Shown: positions 23,433 through 34,415 of the stretch, in pieces
How positions within the stretch are numbered: the first letter of the stretch is position 1
Layout of the letters: every line of letters begins with the position of its first letter
DNA from: Akebia trifoliata
Lineage: Eukaryota; Streptophyta; Magnoliopsida; Ranunculales; Lardizabalaceae
NCBI GenBank assembly: GCA_017979445.1
Contig: CM030706.1
Span: forward strand, 7,047,595 to 7,111,594
Length of the DNA: 64,000 nucleotides
Direction: 5' to 3'
Translations under genes and position numbers: made by a program
Notes under the pieces: generated by a model
What the model saw: the letters and a program-made list of their open reading frames with translations, nothing else
The model's database searches: none
What the model was told of the DNA's origin: nothing

Positions 23433-26400
23433 ATGTCATTTGGCCGATCATCATCCGCTCCTAATACGGCATCGGCATCCGCATCCGTATCAGTATCCGC
23501 ATCCGCATCTGCATCCGCATCAACATCCGCATCCGCATCCGCATCAACATCCGCATCCGCATCTACATCTACGATTGAGAGTATGTATAAATGGTGAATA
23601 GATTGTATTCATTTGTTCAATATTTGTTATCACGTTTTTGTTAATTCTTTTCATTTTTCTTAGGTGGGCTTATCCAAGTTCAGTTCAATTTAAATGGGCA
23701 ACCAATCGGTCCTAACTCATCTCAATTATGCACTACTATTGGGCGGGTAGCCAAGACACATGTGCCACTTATATATGATAGGTGGACTAATGTGCCTACT
23801 AAGCTCAAGGACCAAATTTGGGAGTCTATCAGTGTGAGTGCATGTGTATTAAATGATTTATTTTTACTTGTAAATTGTAACTATGACTTATTACAAATAT
23901 AACACATCTTATTTAATTTTCTTTGTAGGGCACCTATCAAATTCAAAAATGGCATAAGGATTGGGTAATCAAAAAAGCAAACTTTTGTTGGAAAGAATGG
24001 AAAAGTAATCTCCGTCGAAACGTATATGATAAATATCCAACGGATGCGGAAAGGAAAAAACATGTACCTCATTACGTGAGAAAAGAAGATTGGGAGAGGT
24101 TTGTCGACTTCAACTCGACACCTGAGGGCCAAGCTTTGAGGGCTACTGGGAAACGTGTTAGACAAGAAAATAAAAACACTCATACCTCTGGTAGAAAGGG
24201 ACAAGCCCGGCTTGCTGATGAATTGGTAAGTTTAATATCATGTTAGGAATGAAATATGTATATATTGTTCATTTACATATTTGACTGTTTCATTTATAGA
24301 GTAAAGAAGATCCTCATAAGGAGATTACCAGGACAGACATATACATTGCCAGCCATGCTAAAAGCCAACAAACGGTGAGAATAATTTATTTATTTATTTT
24401 CGTGATTTTCATGAACACCTCTTTGTTCTAGTGTTTGACTGATTTGTTATATATATATATATGTTTTGAATTCATCTTGTAATCTGAATGTGAACACTTC
24501 AGCATTGAAATTGACACTTCAACATTATTGAAATTGACCCCAAGACTTGACTTGACTTCAATTATTGTTATGATACACTTCAGCATTATTGTTATTATAA
24601 TTGAGTGTCAGAATTGGCTTGATTTACTTCAATTATAGTGCACATTGTACACTATTTCTCTTTAGTGGAGCTATGGAATAAATGCTCTGAAATTCATCAT
24701 TTGTTGGGGGAGGGTATGTAATTGGTGGAAGTTTATGGGTTGGGGGTCGGTATGTAATTGGTGGTGGCTGTATTGGTGTTGATTTATGTGTTGGGGGAGG
24801 ATATGTACTTGGTGGTGGTTTATGGGCTGGGGGAGGGTATGTAATTGGTGGCGGCTGTGTTGGTGGTGGTTTTTGTTTTGGGGGAGGATATGTAATTGGT
24901 GGTGGTTTATGTGTGGGGGGAGGGTATGTAATTGGCGGTGGTTTATGTAGTAAAGAAGATAATAAAGATAAAAGAGAAGCGAAGAAGTTTCTAGTCTTTA
25001 GAACTTTAGAAATCACAAAGAAGGATGTTGAGATATTGGGGTATGATGATGTAATACAGGTTCACAAGATTGACAAAGAAAACCAGCAATCAATATTTAT
25101 ACACACATTTTCTCATTTGTCTAAATATTTTAGTGTTTAGATTAAAGAGAATGATTGAATATTTGCATGGACATTTTCTGTGATTAAGTAGATGGGACAC
25201 TCAATAAATGACACTAATTGTATTTAATTAACCTAGCCAATCAGAAGCCACCATTCCTACTAATCAAATACAGAGCTTTGACCATTGAACTTAGATTAGG
25301 CCTTAAGTATCCATTAACGACACATACAGAATTTCTTGATTTCTGACTTTAGATGTCGCTCATAAGCTACCATATCTACGATTATATATTTTGTAAACAG
25401 TCTAAGTATGTACTTCCTGTAGTTGATTTGCAAACAAAGTTCAATTTCCTTTGACCACCACGTGGCAGACATTGGTCAACCTTATGGTAGGCCTTAATAA
25501 CAAAAATACATAGATTGGAGCATTGTGGCTTACCTTTCTAAATGGGCTTGGAAGTTACCAACCTATTTGTAATGTGTTTATTAGCCAATTTAAACTTTGT
25601 TATTGGATTGGATTCTTTGCCTCCCAATCTCTCATTGGTGAAATTTTTGATATATAAAACGTTATGTTTTTATAATAAATTTGGATTACAAATTAAGATT
25701 TCTGTTTGTTGGTATGCTTAATGTTGTGGACTAGAAATTCAATATTGAAATTCAATATTTTCAGGGATGTTTAAGACGATATTAGTGATACTACAGGCTT
25801 GGCAGATCCAGATGTTTGTAACTGTTGAAAGATCATGCATGAGTTCACATGAATATATTTATTGGACACTTCACAAGTCTGTAGAAGTTATTTTGTCATG
25901 TGTTTGTTTGATCCCATGCACCTGTAATGGTTACAATAGCGTCATTGAGACTTGCTTGAATATAATAGTTTCTTTTCATATCGAAACTCAATGCTTTGTG
26001 TGTTTGTGGGTGTGTATGTGTTCAAAGAGGCTAGTGCTGACCTTTCATGAATCTCTTTATGTGATTTAATTAGTTCAATTGGTTTTGATTTTTTGTGGGT
26101 CTTCTCTAATCATGTTGAGAAACAAATCAAATTTATAGGGATTTGTTTTGTTTTTTTTTTTTAATAGTTGTTATTCTTTATATTTCTTAATTATTATTTA
26201 TTTTACAGGAGGCCATCAATAGAATGATTGCTAATGACCCTTCTAATAAACATAACGATCTAGACCATGACCCTGTGGCTGTGGTATGTGCATTATTTTA
26301 ATTAGGATATTTTGTAATTATGATATAATGTTGTGTAGTAGGCATTGATATTAGTAAGTATGATATCATACCGTTAGTAGATATTGATATTAGACACTTT

Positions 26401-26996
26401 TTGTACAGGTTTGTGGTCCTGATAGTCGGGGTCGTGTTAGGGGAATGGGTTCAGGTGTTTCCAAGACTTCCGTGCGTGCTTCAATTCCTTATAAGCAAGC
26501 CTTGGCGTATGAGACGACAATCCTTCATAATAGAGTGGATAAGTTGACGGAAGCGGTGCAAAAGATGAATGAGACTTTACAACAATCAAATTTTTCTGCT
26601 AGAACACCAATGCGGTCTTCCACCAATCCCGGTAGTTTTTCACAGGTATTACATTGGCATTTTACTTTTGATAGATGAGTGAGCTTCTATTGTTACAATG
26701 ATATTGTCTACATTATTTTATAGGTAAGGCCCGATTCTCCACATCATGAGTCACATTCTAATCCACCAAGCATACAAACAGGTCCTTGTAAGGTGAATCG
26801 CTTACAACGACCACATGATTGTGTTGCCGAAGGAAGAGTGATAGGTGCATCTAATGCAGATTCAGATAGTTACGATATTCTTATAGATGAGGTCCTTGAT
26901 GGGAATGTGATTCTACAGAGTGGAGAAGGAACATTCGCTGATTTGACATGCGGTGATATTATTGATTGGCCCAAATTTCGAATAAAGTTTTATTGA
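23433..26996 (+). CDS. CACTA TnpA-type protein, transposase_24 (Ptta/En/Spm) family
   Basis: Seven exons: 23433-23580, 23664-23833, 23929-24225, 24300-24374, 26209-26283, 26409-26645, 26724-26996. All have GT..AG introns and join in frame to 1275 nt (424 residues plus TGA). Exon 1 encodes a Ser/Ala/Thr low-complexity N-terminus after [11 protein letters not shown]. Exons 2-3 carry the family core: [10 protein letters not shown], then [41 protein letters not shown] and [16 protein letters not shown]. Exons 4-6 give [24 protein letters not shown] and a heptad-like [19 protein letters not shown]. The last exon ends [12 protein letters not shown]. In the En/Spm model such proteins bind the subterminal repeats. 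No stop or frameshift breaks it. The 1.8 kb fourth intron holds an antisense proline-rich minisatellite. Whether it is expressed cannot be told. Confidence 0.85.
24633..25016 (-). pseudogene. Proline-rich minisatellite, extensin/PRP-like fragment
   Basis: On the minus strand an open frame of 127 codons repeats [13 protein letters not shown] about seven times, a hydroxyproline-rich cell-wall protein pattern (PPP with Y/K/T spacers). On DNA level it is a G-rich 33-36 bp tandem repeat at about 24700-24955 in an AT-rich setting. There is no signal peptide; the start region [16 protein letters not shown] is intronic-looking. It lies antisense in an intron of the CACTA-1 gene and is most simply a captured fragment, although chance growth of a minisatellite is possible. 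Confidence 0.5.
25141..26208 (+). other. Rest of the large intron of the CACTA-1 gene
   Basis: AT-rich, no coding signal seen. A 100-codon frame at 25767-26069 shows no recognisable domain and no codon bias. Confidence 0.4.
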
Positions 26997-27204
26997 ACAG
27001 AGGTACTTTTTTTACTTTATATGGTAGATAGACACTAAACATAAAAAATTATAATAAAATAATTAAATGTTTGACCATGATAGTTATGAGAACTCTTTTA
27101 TTTTGTAATTTAGTATATTCATCTTTCTTGCATAATTACTTGGATTGCTTTAGGTAGTCGGTATCATTATTATATATCTGACAATGTTTTTTAATTTTTC
27201 AATC

Positions 27205-27470
27205 ACAGATTTCGGCAATATGTCGCAAGAAGTAGGAATGTATATTATCCTTAAGAATCGCTGCGTCATTCTTCCAAGGACCAAGAAAGACATATGTTGG
27301 TTTTGATTTCTACAAGAGAAGTGAAGTTGGTAGAAGATATTTTTTGAAAAACTTCTTTAAACATTGGGATGTATATTAAAATCGACACCATGAAAACGGG
27401 GCATGTTGGACTATGATTGCACATGTAAAATTTGAATGAATATGGTTTCCATTTAAAAAATGTAAAATGT
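27205..27470 (+). other. Probable 3' untranslated region of the CACTA-1 gene
   Basis: Downstream of the stop a good acceptor (TTTCAATCACAG) leads into less AT-rich sequence without a long frame, which fits a spliced 3' untranslated exon. No definite poly(A) signal assigned. Confidence 0.35.
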
Positions 27471-27599
27471 AAAATTTTGTTTTTTTGGTGTATTTATTTA
27501 TTTTGTTAGATTTTAATTTTCTGTCCAATGAAAATTGTCATTTTCTTTTTAGGTGAAAAATAATAAAAATAACAAACAATATTGGTTAAAATTAAAAAA

Positions 27600-27865
27600 A
27601 AAAGTTTCACAAAAACACGACGGCTTTAAGCCGTCGTTTATTTCTACTAATTTAATTTAAAATTGACTAATAAAAATGACGGGTTTGAGCCGTCGTTTTT
27701 GTTTGACAGACTATGACCGTCGTTATTTAGAACAGTTTGTTGACGCGTGCCAACCGTCGTTCACCAAAAACAACTTCGTTATTTACAACTGCTCTTGCGG
27801 CGGCGGGGGCCGTCATTTTTCTTAAAAAACGACGGCTTTGGCCCGTCGTTTTTTGTGAGATATGA
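27600..27865. repeat. Right subterminal repeats of CACTA-1
   Basis: Several palindromic blocks such as ACGACGGCTTTAAGCCGTCGT and AAACGACGGCTTTGGCCCGT. Each can fold on itself and repeats the ACGACGG motif of the left end. Confidence 0.8.
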
Positions 27866-27955
27866 CGTAGTGGAGAGAGTTCAGTTGATCGATGGGGACG
27901 AAAACAATCGGTTTTCAGTTGTTTTGTCGAGACGAAAGTTTGGGTTTCTGTTGAG

Positions 27956-27958
<3 letters not shown>

Positions 27959-28005
<47 letters not shown>

Positions 28006-28014
28006 AAGAGAGAG
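27959..28014. repeat. (GA)n microsatellite in the right TIR
   Basis: About 50 bases of GA with a few AAG interruptions. It separates two copies of a roughly 90 bp block (AGTTCA.TCGATCGATGG to GTCGAGACGAAGG type), so the right TIR is internally duplicated where the left is not. Confidence 0.9.
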
Positions 28015-28297
28015 TTCAATCGATCGATGGAGACAAAAACAATTGGTTTTCAGTTGTTCTGTCGAGACGAAGGTTTGGATTTCTGTCGAGACGAAGGAGA
28101 GAATGAGAGTTTGGTAAAATAAAAAACAAAACGAGGGAGTTGTTTTATAAAATGTAAAACTTACATTCTCATTCCGAATGACATCATAAAACATCTCAAC
28201 CGTTATTTTGTTAAAATCTAATGTATGAGAAACATCAATTTCTCAGACGGTTTTGAAGGCGTCTGTCGAACCGTGCCCTATATATATATATATATAA

Positions 28298-28677
28298 GGA
28301 AATGTTCAGCACCCTAAGCTTTACCCTACACTTTAACAAACATTTTTTGTCCTACATGGGTTAGAAGTTTTGGAATGGGCTGATTTTTGGTGAGGATGAT
28401 CTCTATGATTTGAAGATCATCCTCCCCAAAAATCAGCCCATTCTGAAATGTTTAACCCCATGTTTACAAGTTGAAAAATCGTGGACCGTCCATTTTTTGT
28501 AAACCATTTTTGATGGGGTTAGAAGTTTTGGAATGAGCTGATTTTTGGTGAGGATGATCTCCTCACCATAGAGATCATCCTCACCAAAAATCAGTCTATT
28601 CCAAAACTTTTAACCCATGTAGGACAAAACACGTTTGTTAAAGTGTAGGGTAAAACTTAGGATGAGGAACGGGACCC
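28298..28677. mobile_element. TA-linked foldback MITE, copy 2
   Basis: 380 bp between TA tracts; tips GGAAATGTTCAGCACCCTAA and GAGGAACGGGACCC. Two internal hairpins of GATTTTTGGTGAGGATGATC type flank a spacer containing ATCGTGGACCGTCC. First complete member of a six- to seven-element array. Confidence 0.8.
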
Positions 28678-28686
28678 ATATATATA

Positions 28687-29069
28687 GGGAAATGTTAAGC
28701 ACTCAACCATTTACCCAACAATTTGCCTGACAAGTTTTGTCCTACATGGGTTAGAAGTTTTGGAATGGGCTGACTTTTGGTGAGGATGATCTCTACGGTT
28801 AGAAGATCATCCTCACCAAAAATCAGTTCATTCTAAAACTTCTAACCCCATGTATACAAGTTGAAAAATCGTGGACCGTCCATTTTTTGTAAACCATTTG
28901 TGATGGGGTTAGAAGTTTTGGAATGGGCTGATTTTGGTGAGGATGATCTCTATGGTGAGGAGATCATCCTCACCAAAATCAGCCTATTCCAAAACTTCTA
29001 ACCCACCCATGTAGGCCAAAACATGTTGGGCAAATTGTTGGGTAAATGGTTGGGTGTCGAACGGGACCC
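28687..29069. mobile_element. TA-linked foldback MITE, copy 3
   Basis: 383 bp; left tip GGGAAATGTTAAGCACTCAA, right tip GGGTGTCGAACGGGACCC, same orientation as copy 2. Only a short TA tract separates it from its neighbours. Confidence 0.8.
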
Positions 29070-29079
29070 ATATATATAT

Positions 29080-29441
29080 GGGAGCAGTTCAACGGCCCTA
29101 AAGTTTGCCAAACATTATGCCAAACATTTTCAAAACGTGGGTTAGAAGATTTGGAATGAGCTGATTTTTTGTGAGGATGATCTCTATAATGAGGACATCT
29201 TCCTCACCAAAAATCAGCTTATTCCAAAACTTCTAACCCCATCAAAATTGATTTACAAAAATAGGATGGTCCACGATTCTTCAATTTGTAAACTAGGGTT
29301 AGAAATTTCAAAATGAACTGATTTTTGGAGAGGATGATCGCTTCACCGTAGAGATCATCCCAAAAAATCAGCTCATTCCAAAACTTCTAATCCACGTTTT
29401 GAAAAATGTTTGGCAAAATTTAGGGCCGTTGAATCGCTCTC
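29080..29441. mobile_element. TA-linked foldback MITE, copy 4
   Basis: About 362 bp with tips GGGAGCAGTTCAACGGCCCT and AGGGCCGTTGAATCGCTCTC, the subfamily of copy 1. One internal hairpin is damaged (bases missing at the GATCATCC stem near 29353). Confidence 0.78.
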
Positions 29442-29465
29442 ATTCTTTCTCTCGCTATATATATA

Positions 29466-29845
29466 GGGTCGGGTTCCGTAGACACATAAAGCTACTCATA
29501 AAGCTACAACGTTTTTGTCTTATATGATTAAAAAGATTCAAAATAGGCTAATTTTTTGTGAGGATGATCTCTATAGTGAGGGGATCATCCTTGCAAAAAA
29601 TCATCTCATTTCAAAACTTCTAACCCCATCAAAACTGATTTACAAAAGTTGGATGGTCTAAAATTTTTCAACTTGTAAACATGGGGCTAGAAGTTTCATA
29701 ATAAGCTGATTTTTGGTAAGGATGATCTCCTCACTATAGAGATCATCCTCGCAAAAAATCAGCTCATTCCAAACATTTTTGCCCATATAAGATGAAACAC
29801 ATTGTAGCTTTATGAGTAGCTTTATGTGTATACGGATTCTAATCC
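29466..29845. mobile_element. TA-linked foldback MITE, copy 5
   Basis: 380 bp with tips GGGTCGGGTTCCGTAGACAC and GTGTATACGGATTCTAATCC. The tip type is shared with the second array at 41279-43808, linking the two arrays. Confidence 0.78.
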
Positions 29846-29865
29846 ATATATATATATATATATAT

Positions 29866-30215
29866 GGTTCCCGTTCGGCACCCAACCATTTACCCAACAA
29901 TTTGCCCAACATGTTTTGTCCTACATGGGTTAGAAGTTTTGGAATAGGCTGATTTTTGGTGAGGAGATCAACCTCACCAAAAATCAGCCCATTCCAAAAC
30001 TTCTAACCTCATGTTTAGAAGTTGAAAAATCGTGGACCGTACATTTTTTGTAAACCATTTGTGATGGGATTAGAAGTTTTGGAATGGGCTGATTTTGGTA
30101 AGGATAATCTCTATGATGTACAGATCATCCTCACTAAAAATCAGCCCATTCCAAAACTTCTAACTCGTGTAGGACAAAACATGTTGGGCAAATGGTTGGG
30201 TGTTGAACATTTCCC
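29866..30215. mobile_element. TA-linked foldback MITE, copy 6 (inverted)
   Basis: 350 bp with left tip GGTTCCCGTTCGGCACCCAA and right tip TTGGGTGTTGAACATTTCCC. These are the two tips of copies 2 and 3 in swapped order, so the element lies in the opposite orientation. Confidence 0.78.
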
Positions 30216-30229
30216 TATATATATATATA

Positions 30230-30480
30230 GATCATCATTACCAAAAATCAGCCAATTCCAAAACTTCTAACCCCATAAAAAATGGTTTACAAAAAAATTG
30301 ACGGTCCACAATTTTTCAACTTGTAAACTGGGGCTAAAATTTTTGGAATGGGCTGATTTTTGGTGAAGATGATCTCCTCACTGTGGAGATCATTCTCACC
30401 AAAAATCAGCCCATTCCAAAACCTCTAACCCATGTTTTGAAAAATGTTTTGCCAAAATGTTTGTTGCTGAACAGGACGCT
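30230..30480. mobile_element. TA-linked foldback MITE, copy 7 (left arm lost)
   Basis: Starts abruptly inside the first hairpin after a TA tract (GATCATCATTACC) and ends TTGCTGAACAGGACGCTT. Roughly 100 bp of the left arm is missing. Confidence 0.7.
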
Positions 30481-30484
30481 TCAA

Positions 30485-31085
30485 ATATATATTTTCTCAT
30501 TCTTTCCAAATATGTTTACTTTCTTTTTTTTCTGGTGAGATTGCTATGTAACAGGAAAGGCCAGTGGTTCTATTCTCTTTATTATAAGCAATAGGCCAAC
30601 GTTTCTTCTCTTTTTCAACATCTCCTTAAAAAGATTCAATTGGCACACTATCTTTTACATACAACACACCAATCCTTTTTGGATTTTAACGATAGACTGA
30701 TGTGTTATAAGTAAATGTTAGTATGTTAATATAAGCTCTTAAAAAAGGATTTTCCTTTTCTAAATTTTTTGCATAGTTTGGAAAGTGGGGAAGTTGGTTC
30801 TGATTCGGGTTGGACTAAATGAGTGGTGTTACCCTGTTTTTTTATAATAAAAAAGTTGATTTGGTTCAAATAACTTGGGTCTTTTTGGAAGAATCACAAA
30901 TTTTCAAAAAGTTGATTTGGGTGCACCCCTCAAGGTTGTGAGATTTATTTTCTTACCCAAAATTATATGGAAAGTCACTTTGTGATGGGTTGGCATATCC
31001 AAAGGGGTTGGGACATCCTGCGTTATAAGAAAAGAAATTTTACTTAATATCTAAAATTCAAAAGGTGGAGAGATTGTAGGGATAA
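30485..31085. other. Gene-free stretch
   Basis: AT-rich unique sequence. No frame, repeat or inverted repeat worth naming was seen between the MITE array and the R1 fragment. Confidence 0.5.
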
Positions 31086-31395
31086 TGAGTGCCTACACTT
31101 TAGGTGGTTACTCTTTCTCAAACTACAAATAGGGCACATCCCTCAATTTCTCCAATCACAAGACAAACTTATCAAAATTACTTAAATGCCCTCGATCAAA
31201 TTACTCCTCAATCATCTAGTATTTACATTAGAATTGCCATCGATTTGTTGGATTATGTTAGATTTTTTCAAAATAATATAATAATAAATAAAAAAGGGTG
31301 CCACATACACTAATAGTTATAGAAAGTAACCAATTTAAAGAATATGATTCACTAGGACTCATAATTTGGGCTAGGATTTACAACCTACCTCTCTT
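31086..31395. repeat. R1 dispersed repeat, 3' fragment (copy E)
   Basis: Matches copy A about 3310-3540: CAAACTTAT, AACTACTTAAATGCC-like, CATCTAGTATTTACATTAGA, GGTGCCACATACACTAAT and AGAAAGTAAC in the same order. It abuts a decayed Ty3/gypsy element at about 31396. Confidence 0.7.
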
Positions 31396-34300
31396 AAAGA
31401 AAATTTCGCCCTTAAAATTAAAACATACCTTGATTACCGAAAAGAGATGGATATTTGATTCAGATCTCGGACTCTAACTCCCGCGTAACTTCCTCTAAGT
31501 TGTGATGTTTCCATAGCACCTTAACCAAAGGGGTTGTCATAGTACGCAATACTTGCTCCTTAGTATCCAAGATTTGAGTAGGCTTAACATCATAGGTCAC
31601 ATCTTCTTTAACCTTCATTTCCTGCCATTCAATGACATGTGTTGGATCCCAGACATATTTTCGAAGCATCGACACATGGAACACATCATGAACTCTAGAT
31701 AGTTGTGGTGGCAATGCTAAATGATAAGCAACTTCCCCAATCATCCGAATAACTTCGAAGGGTCCAATAAATTTCCGGGCTAACTTCCCTTGTTTACCAA
31801 AATGTATCACACCTTTGTGTGGAATCACTCTTAAAAATACATGGTCACCAACTTGGAATTCTAAGGGTATCAGTTATATATCAGCATAACTTTTTTGATG
31901 GCTTTGTGCGGCAACCAAGCAATCTTGAATCAATTTAACTTTCTTAGTAATTTCTTGGATCATTTATGGTCCAAGGAGAGTCCGCTCTCCAACCTCTGTC
32001 CAACAAATAGGGGATCTACAAGGCCTCCCGTATAACGCTTCATATGGAGCCATCCCAATACTCCACTAGAAACTAATATTATATGAAAACTTGGAAAGTG
32101 ATGAGTGATCACTCCAACTGCCCTTGAAATCTAGAGTACAAGCCCTTAACATGTCTTCTAAAATTGAATAATCCTCCCAGATTGACCATCCGTCTGAGGA
32201 TGAAAGGCAGTACTAAACTTTAACTAGATCCCCAACTCATTCAGTAAACTTTACCAAAACTAAGACGTAAATCGAGAATCCCTATCTAACACAATCGACA
32301 AAGGTACTCCATGCAGTTTAACAATTTCCTTAATATAAATTTTACTTAATGTATTCAAGGAATCTGTCATCTTTATCGCAAGGAAATGTGTCGATTTCAT
32401 CAATCTATCAACAATTACCAAAATAGCATTATGACCTTTCCTAGTTCTTGGTAATCCTGACACAAAGTTCATAGTTATATGATCCCACTTCCATTCAACT
32501 ACCAGTAACGGCTACAACAATCTCGCAGGTCTCTAATGCTCTACCTTCACTTGTTGACATGTAAGGCACTTTGACACATACTTTACCACATCCCTTTTCA
32601 TTCATTTCCTCCAAAATTGACGTTTTAGGTCCTGATACATTTTGTTGCTTTTAGGATGAATGGTATATCTAGATCGATGAGCCTCATTGAGAATGCCTTC
32701 TTTCAACTGAACACTACTTGGTATACATAGCTTCCCTAGGTACTTCAGACCACCATCTGAATCGAATGACCATCCATTTATATTCTTCCCATCTTCTATC
32801 TCAACTCGAATTTCTTTCAATTCATGGTCATCCCTTTGTGCTTCAATTAATCTCTAGATAAGGTTTGGTTAGGCTACCAAGTTATAAAGATAAGCTTGAG
32901 ATTCTTGTGTTCCAACATGGAGATCATAATCTTTGATCACATCAAGCATCTTCCACCTATGCAAGCTTAAACTCTCTATTAGTTCCTGAGATTTTCTGCT
33001 TAAGGCATCCGCTACAACGTTTGCCTTACTAGGGTAATGGTGGAGATTAAAGTCGTAGTCTTTTAAAAATTCCATCCACAATCTTTGTCTCAAGTTCAAT
33101 TCCTTTTGGGTGAAAATATACTTCAAATTTTTGTCATCTGAATAAACTTCAAATCTCTCTCCGTACAAGTAATGTCGTCAAATCTTCAAGGAAAAAACAA
33201 TCGCCACCAATTCTAAATCATGCGTAGGATAATTTCGTTCATGGTTCTTCAATTGATGAGACGTGTAGGTAACCACTCGACCTTGTTGCATCAAGACACA
33301 TCCTAAACCTCTTAGTGACGCATCATTATAGATGATATACCCTTCTCCACTTGCTGGGATAATCAATACAAGTGCTAAGGTCAATCTTTTATTAAATTCT
33401 TGAAAAAACTTTTCACACTCTTTCGTCCACTCAAACTTCACTCCCTTCTTGGTCAATTGAGTCATTGGTGCCGCTAGATGAGAGAAACCCTCAATAAATA
33501 GTTGATAATACCCAGCTAGACCCAGAAAGCGATGGATGTCAAGAGTACTCTTCGGTCTTTCCCAATTCAAAACTTCCGTGACTTTAGTAGGATCTATTGA
33601 AATTCCATCTTCATAAATTACATGCCCTATGGATTTGACTTTAGATAACCAGAAGTCGCATTTGCTCCATTTCGCATAAAGTTTGTTATCTCTCAAAATT
33701 TGTAAGGCAATCCTGAGATGTAACTTGTGTTCCTCCAAACTCTTTGAATAAATTAAAATGTCGTCCACAAATACTACGATGAAATGATCTAAGTGTTCCT
33801 TAAATACCCTATTCATCAAGTTCATGAAGGTGGTTGGTGCATTCGTTAGCCCAAACAACATCACTACGAATTCATAATGACCATAGCGAGTACGAAAGGT
33901 TGTTTTTGTAATATCTTTGTCCTTCACCTTCAACTGGTGATATCATGATCTCAAGTCAATCTTTGAGAAGTATTTAGTTCGCTTCAACTGATCAAATAAA
34001 TTGTCTATCCGGGATAGGGGATATCTATTCTTAACCGTTACCTTGTTCAATTATCGATAATCTATTTAAAGCCTCAATGTATTATCCTTCTTCTTCACAA
34101 AAAGTACCGGTGTACCTCGAGGAGAGGTGTTAAGATGAATAAAGCCCTTACCTTGTAGGTCTTGAAGTTACTCTTTCAACTCTTGAAGTTCGATTGGTGC
34201 TATACGATAAGGGGCAGTGGATATAGGCATTATGTCGGGATAGACATAAATCGCAAAATCTACCTCTCTTTGAAGGTAATCCAAACAACTCATCGGTAAT

Positions 34301-34410
34301 GACATTCCTAAAATGTCGAACAATGGCTATGGGCTCGGATAGTTGTTCATTGCCCTCTTCACCTACAGCACAAGCTAACAAATTCAAATATCTTCAAACC
34401 TTCGTCCGAC
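31396..34410 (-). pseudogene. Decayed Ty3/gypsy (Del/Tekay-like chromovirus) pol
   Basis: Minus-strand remains in the expected order from 34410 down. First is the protease/RT lead-in (NLLACAVGEEG, ELFGLPSKR) with a frameshift. Next is reverse transcriptase with [16 protein letters not shown] near 33775. Then come RNase H ([26 protein letters not shown]), the integrase zinc region and core start ([20 protein letters not shown] near 32470), and a tail with [16 protein letters not shown] and [12 protein letters not shown]. The last open piece ends [12 protein letters not shown] at 31460. Several frameshifts and stops separate these pieces, so it is dead. gag and both LTRs are missing. At its 5' side it is cut off where the LTR at 34416 begins. 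Clade assignment is from motif memory only. Confidence 0.88.
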
Positions 34411-34415
34411 AAGTT

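Larger units (their letters stand above)
19782..27872 (+). mobile_element. CACTA (En/Spm) transposon, CACTA-1, 8.09 kb
   Basis: Begins CACTACGTCA and ends TGACGTAGTG, a perfect 10 bp terminal inverted repeat, with the 3 bp target duplication GAG at 19779-19781 and 27873-27875. Subterminal regions at both ends carry many ACGACGG/CCGTCGT motifs (about 19795-19970 and 27610-27865), the usual binding sites for a TnpA-type protein. It encodes a TnpA/transposase_24-type gene (23433-26996). No TnpD (DDE transposase) frame was seen, so it is probably non-autonomous. It sits inside the long-TIR element. Confidence 0.92.
18923..28278. mobile_element. Long-TIR element carrying a nested CACTA element
   Basis: The ends are inverted copies more than 300 bp long: 18923-19245 on the left and 27873-28278 on the right. 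Both begin, reading inwards, with GG..GGTTCGA..GACGCCTTC and contain AAAATAACGGTTGAGATG and CTCTCATTCTCTCCTTCGTC. Both sit against TA tracts, like the MITEs. Without the 8.1 kb CACTA-1 insertion the element would be about 1.27 kb. Long TIRs and little interior suggest a Mutator-like or foldback element, but no 9 bp duplication can be read in the TA-rich flanks. Confidence 0.72.

Noticed and set aside
23332..23601. 89-codon frame with a His/Pro-rich run
   Set aside because: It is the alternative frame of the Ser/Ala low-complexity exon of the CACTA-1 gene; the Ser/Ala frame is supported by splice phases.
27727..28194. 155-codon minus-strand frame across the CACTA-1 right end
   Set aside because: It runs through the (TC)n tract, the TIR of one element and the subterminal repeats of another; no coherent protein.
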